Source: Pseudomonadota bacterium (GTDB taxonomy: Bacteria; Pseudomonadota; Alphaproteobacteria; Rhizobiales; Rhizobiaceae). Taken from it: 7,700 nucleotides of DNA. Where the stretch lies: contig JAFAGL010000182.1 of assembly GCA_023422735.1 (NCBI GenBank), positions 1-7,700 of the forward strand. Direction: 5' to 3'. Position 1 is the first letter of the stretch. The number at the start of each line of letters is the position of its first letter. The position numbers were made by a program, and so were the translations under genes. A model generated the notes under the pieces. It was not told the DNA's origin. It saw only the letters and a list, made by a program, of their open reading frames with translations, and did not search any database. Below, piece after piece: positions 6,705 to 7,700 of this stretch.

Positions 6705-7700
6705 TCAGCTTTTTCGAGGAAGTTGAGGAACAAGACTTTTCTTGCCGGGCTTCTTGCTCTCCGTCTCCGATTGTTTCGCGGCGACCTTTTTTGCCGCCGG
6801 TTTCTTTGTCCGCTTCGGCGCACGCGGTTTGGCTTCCGCTTCCTTCTTGGGCTTCACCGGCAACTCATCTGCCAGTGTTTCCAGCTTGAGCGTCTTCTTG
6901 CCGTCCGTTTCCTCAACTGAGACACGAACGGTCCCGCCCTTTTTCAGCTTGCCGAACAGAATTTCATCAGCCAACGGCTTTTTGATATACTCCTGCACGA
7001 TCCTTCCGAGAGGGCGCGCACCCATTCGATCATCGTAGCCCTTCTCCGCGAGCCAAGCGATGGCATCCGACGAAAGATCGAAGGTGACACCACGCTCAGA
7101 CAACTGCGATTCCAGCTGCATGACGAACTTCTGAACCACTTGGTGGATAACCGGAACCGGCAGCGAGCCGAATGGGATGATGGCATCGAGACGGTTGCGG
7201 AACTCCGGCGTGAACAGCCGATGAATCGCTTCCATGTCGTCGCCTTCACGCTTGGATGATCCAAATCCAATGGCGGCTTTAGCCATATCGGCAGCACCCG
7301 CATTTGTCGTCATGATCAGGATCACATTGCGGAAGTCTATCTTCTTACCATTGTGGTCCGTGAGCTGACCATTATCCATCACCTGTAACAGGATGTTGAA
7401 CAAATCTGGATGCGCTTTCTCGATCTCATCCAGCAACAAAACGCAGTGCGGATGCTGATCGACGCCGTCGGTCAAGAGCCCGCCTTGGTCGAATCCAACA
7501 TAGCCCGGAGGTGCGCCGATCAGACGACTGACCGTATGTCGCTCCATATATTCGGACATGTCGAAACGCAGGAGTTCACAGCCCAAAGAGGCCGCCAGTT
7601 GTTTGGCGACTTCTGTTTTGCCGACGCCGGTAGGGCCCGAGAAGAGATATGAACCAATTGGCTTTTCTGGTTCCCTAAGGCCGGCACGGGCCAGTTTGAT
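6705..7700 (-). CDS. clpA: ATP-dependent Clp protease ATP-binding subunit ClpA, 5'-partial
   Basis: ClpA is the hexameric AAA+ unfoldase that feeds proteins into the ClpP peptidase, with N-end-rule substrates delivered by ClpS. The frame is open to the window edge: 331 C-terminal residues are present and the N-domain, first ATPase domain and start lie beyond 7700. In fragment numbering the second ATPase domain shows Walker A GPTGVGKT at 22-29, Walker B VLLLDEIEK at 87-95, a sensor-1 TTNAG at 131-135, an FRNRLD arginine-finger region near 167-172 and a sensor-2 GARPLGR at 227-233. The IGF tripeptide at 144-146 (bases 7263-7271) is the ClpP-docking loop, which separates ClpA from ClpB. MGARPL and the small C-terminal domain follow. 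The last 49 residues (bases 6708-6854) form a Lys/Ala/Pro-rich tail rich in KK pairs that E. coli ClpA lacks. The ATG-like codon at 7586 is an internal TTG. Confidence 0.94.
   Translation of the reverse strand: MKLARAGLREPEKPIGSYLFSGPTGVGKTEVAKQLAASLGCELLRFDMSEYMERHTVSRLIGAPPGYVGFDQGGLLTDGVDQHPHCVLLLDEIEKAHPDLFNILLQVMDNGQLTDHNGKKIDFRNVILIMTTNAGAADMAKAAIGFGSSKREGDDMEAIHRLFTPEFRNRLDAIIPFGSLPVPVIHQVVQKFVMQLESQLSERGVTFDLSSDAIAWLAEKGYDDRMGARPLGRIVQEYIKKPLADEILFGKLKKGGTVRVSVEETDGKKTLKLETLADELPVKPKKEAEAKPRAPKRTKKPAAKKVAAKQSETESKKPGKKSLVPQLPRKS

Overview
This 7.7 kb window looks like chromosomal DNA of an alphaproteobacterium, most likely Hyphomicrobiales (Rhizobiales) and possibly near Ochrobactrum/Brucella or Rhizobium/Agrobacterium. 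The basis is gene content (a BcsB-BcsZ-BcsK cellulose cluster and a ClpA with a Lys/Ala-rich tail), moderate-to-high GC and tightly packed genes. The genus is an inference from family knowledge and was not searched.

Left part (1-5461, + strand): the distal part of a cellulose biosynthesis operon. It begins inside bcsB (periplasmic, membrane-anchored cellulose synthase subunit), continues with bcsZ (secreted GH8 endo-beta-1,4-glucanase, celC in rhizobial naming) and ends with an 808-codon TPR gene that fits bcsK, the gene that replaces the BcsC porin gene in type III cellulose operons. Both junctions are 4-base stop/start overlaps using non-ATG starts (GTGA, then TTGA), each behind a strong Shine-Dalgarno sequence, so the three genes look translationally coupled. 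BcsA (the catalytic subunit) should lie just upstream, outside the window.

Middle (5505 to about 6589, - strand): azlC-azlD, an overlapping ATGA pair for a two-part branched-chain amino acid exporter family, convergent with the cellulose operon across only 43 bp.

Right part (6705-7700, - strand): the 3' part of clpA, the AAA+ unfoldase of ClpAP protease. It carries the second ATPase domain, an IGF loop for ClpP docking and a 49-residue basic tail. A strong hairpin with a short U-tract between clpA and azlC is a convincing intrinsic terminator.

No RNA gene, mobile element, CRISPR array or clearly new system is visible. The points most worth a second look are: Asn where the GH8 catalytic-base Asp is expected in BcsZ; the unusual build of BcsK (two TPR blocks, two cysteine pairs, a lysine-free Arg-rich linker, no beta-barrel); and the basic ClpA tail.
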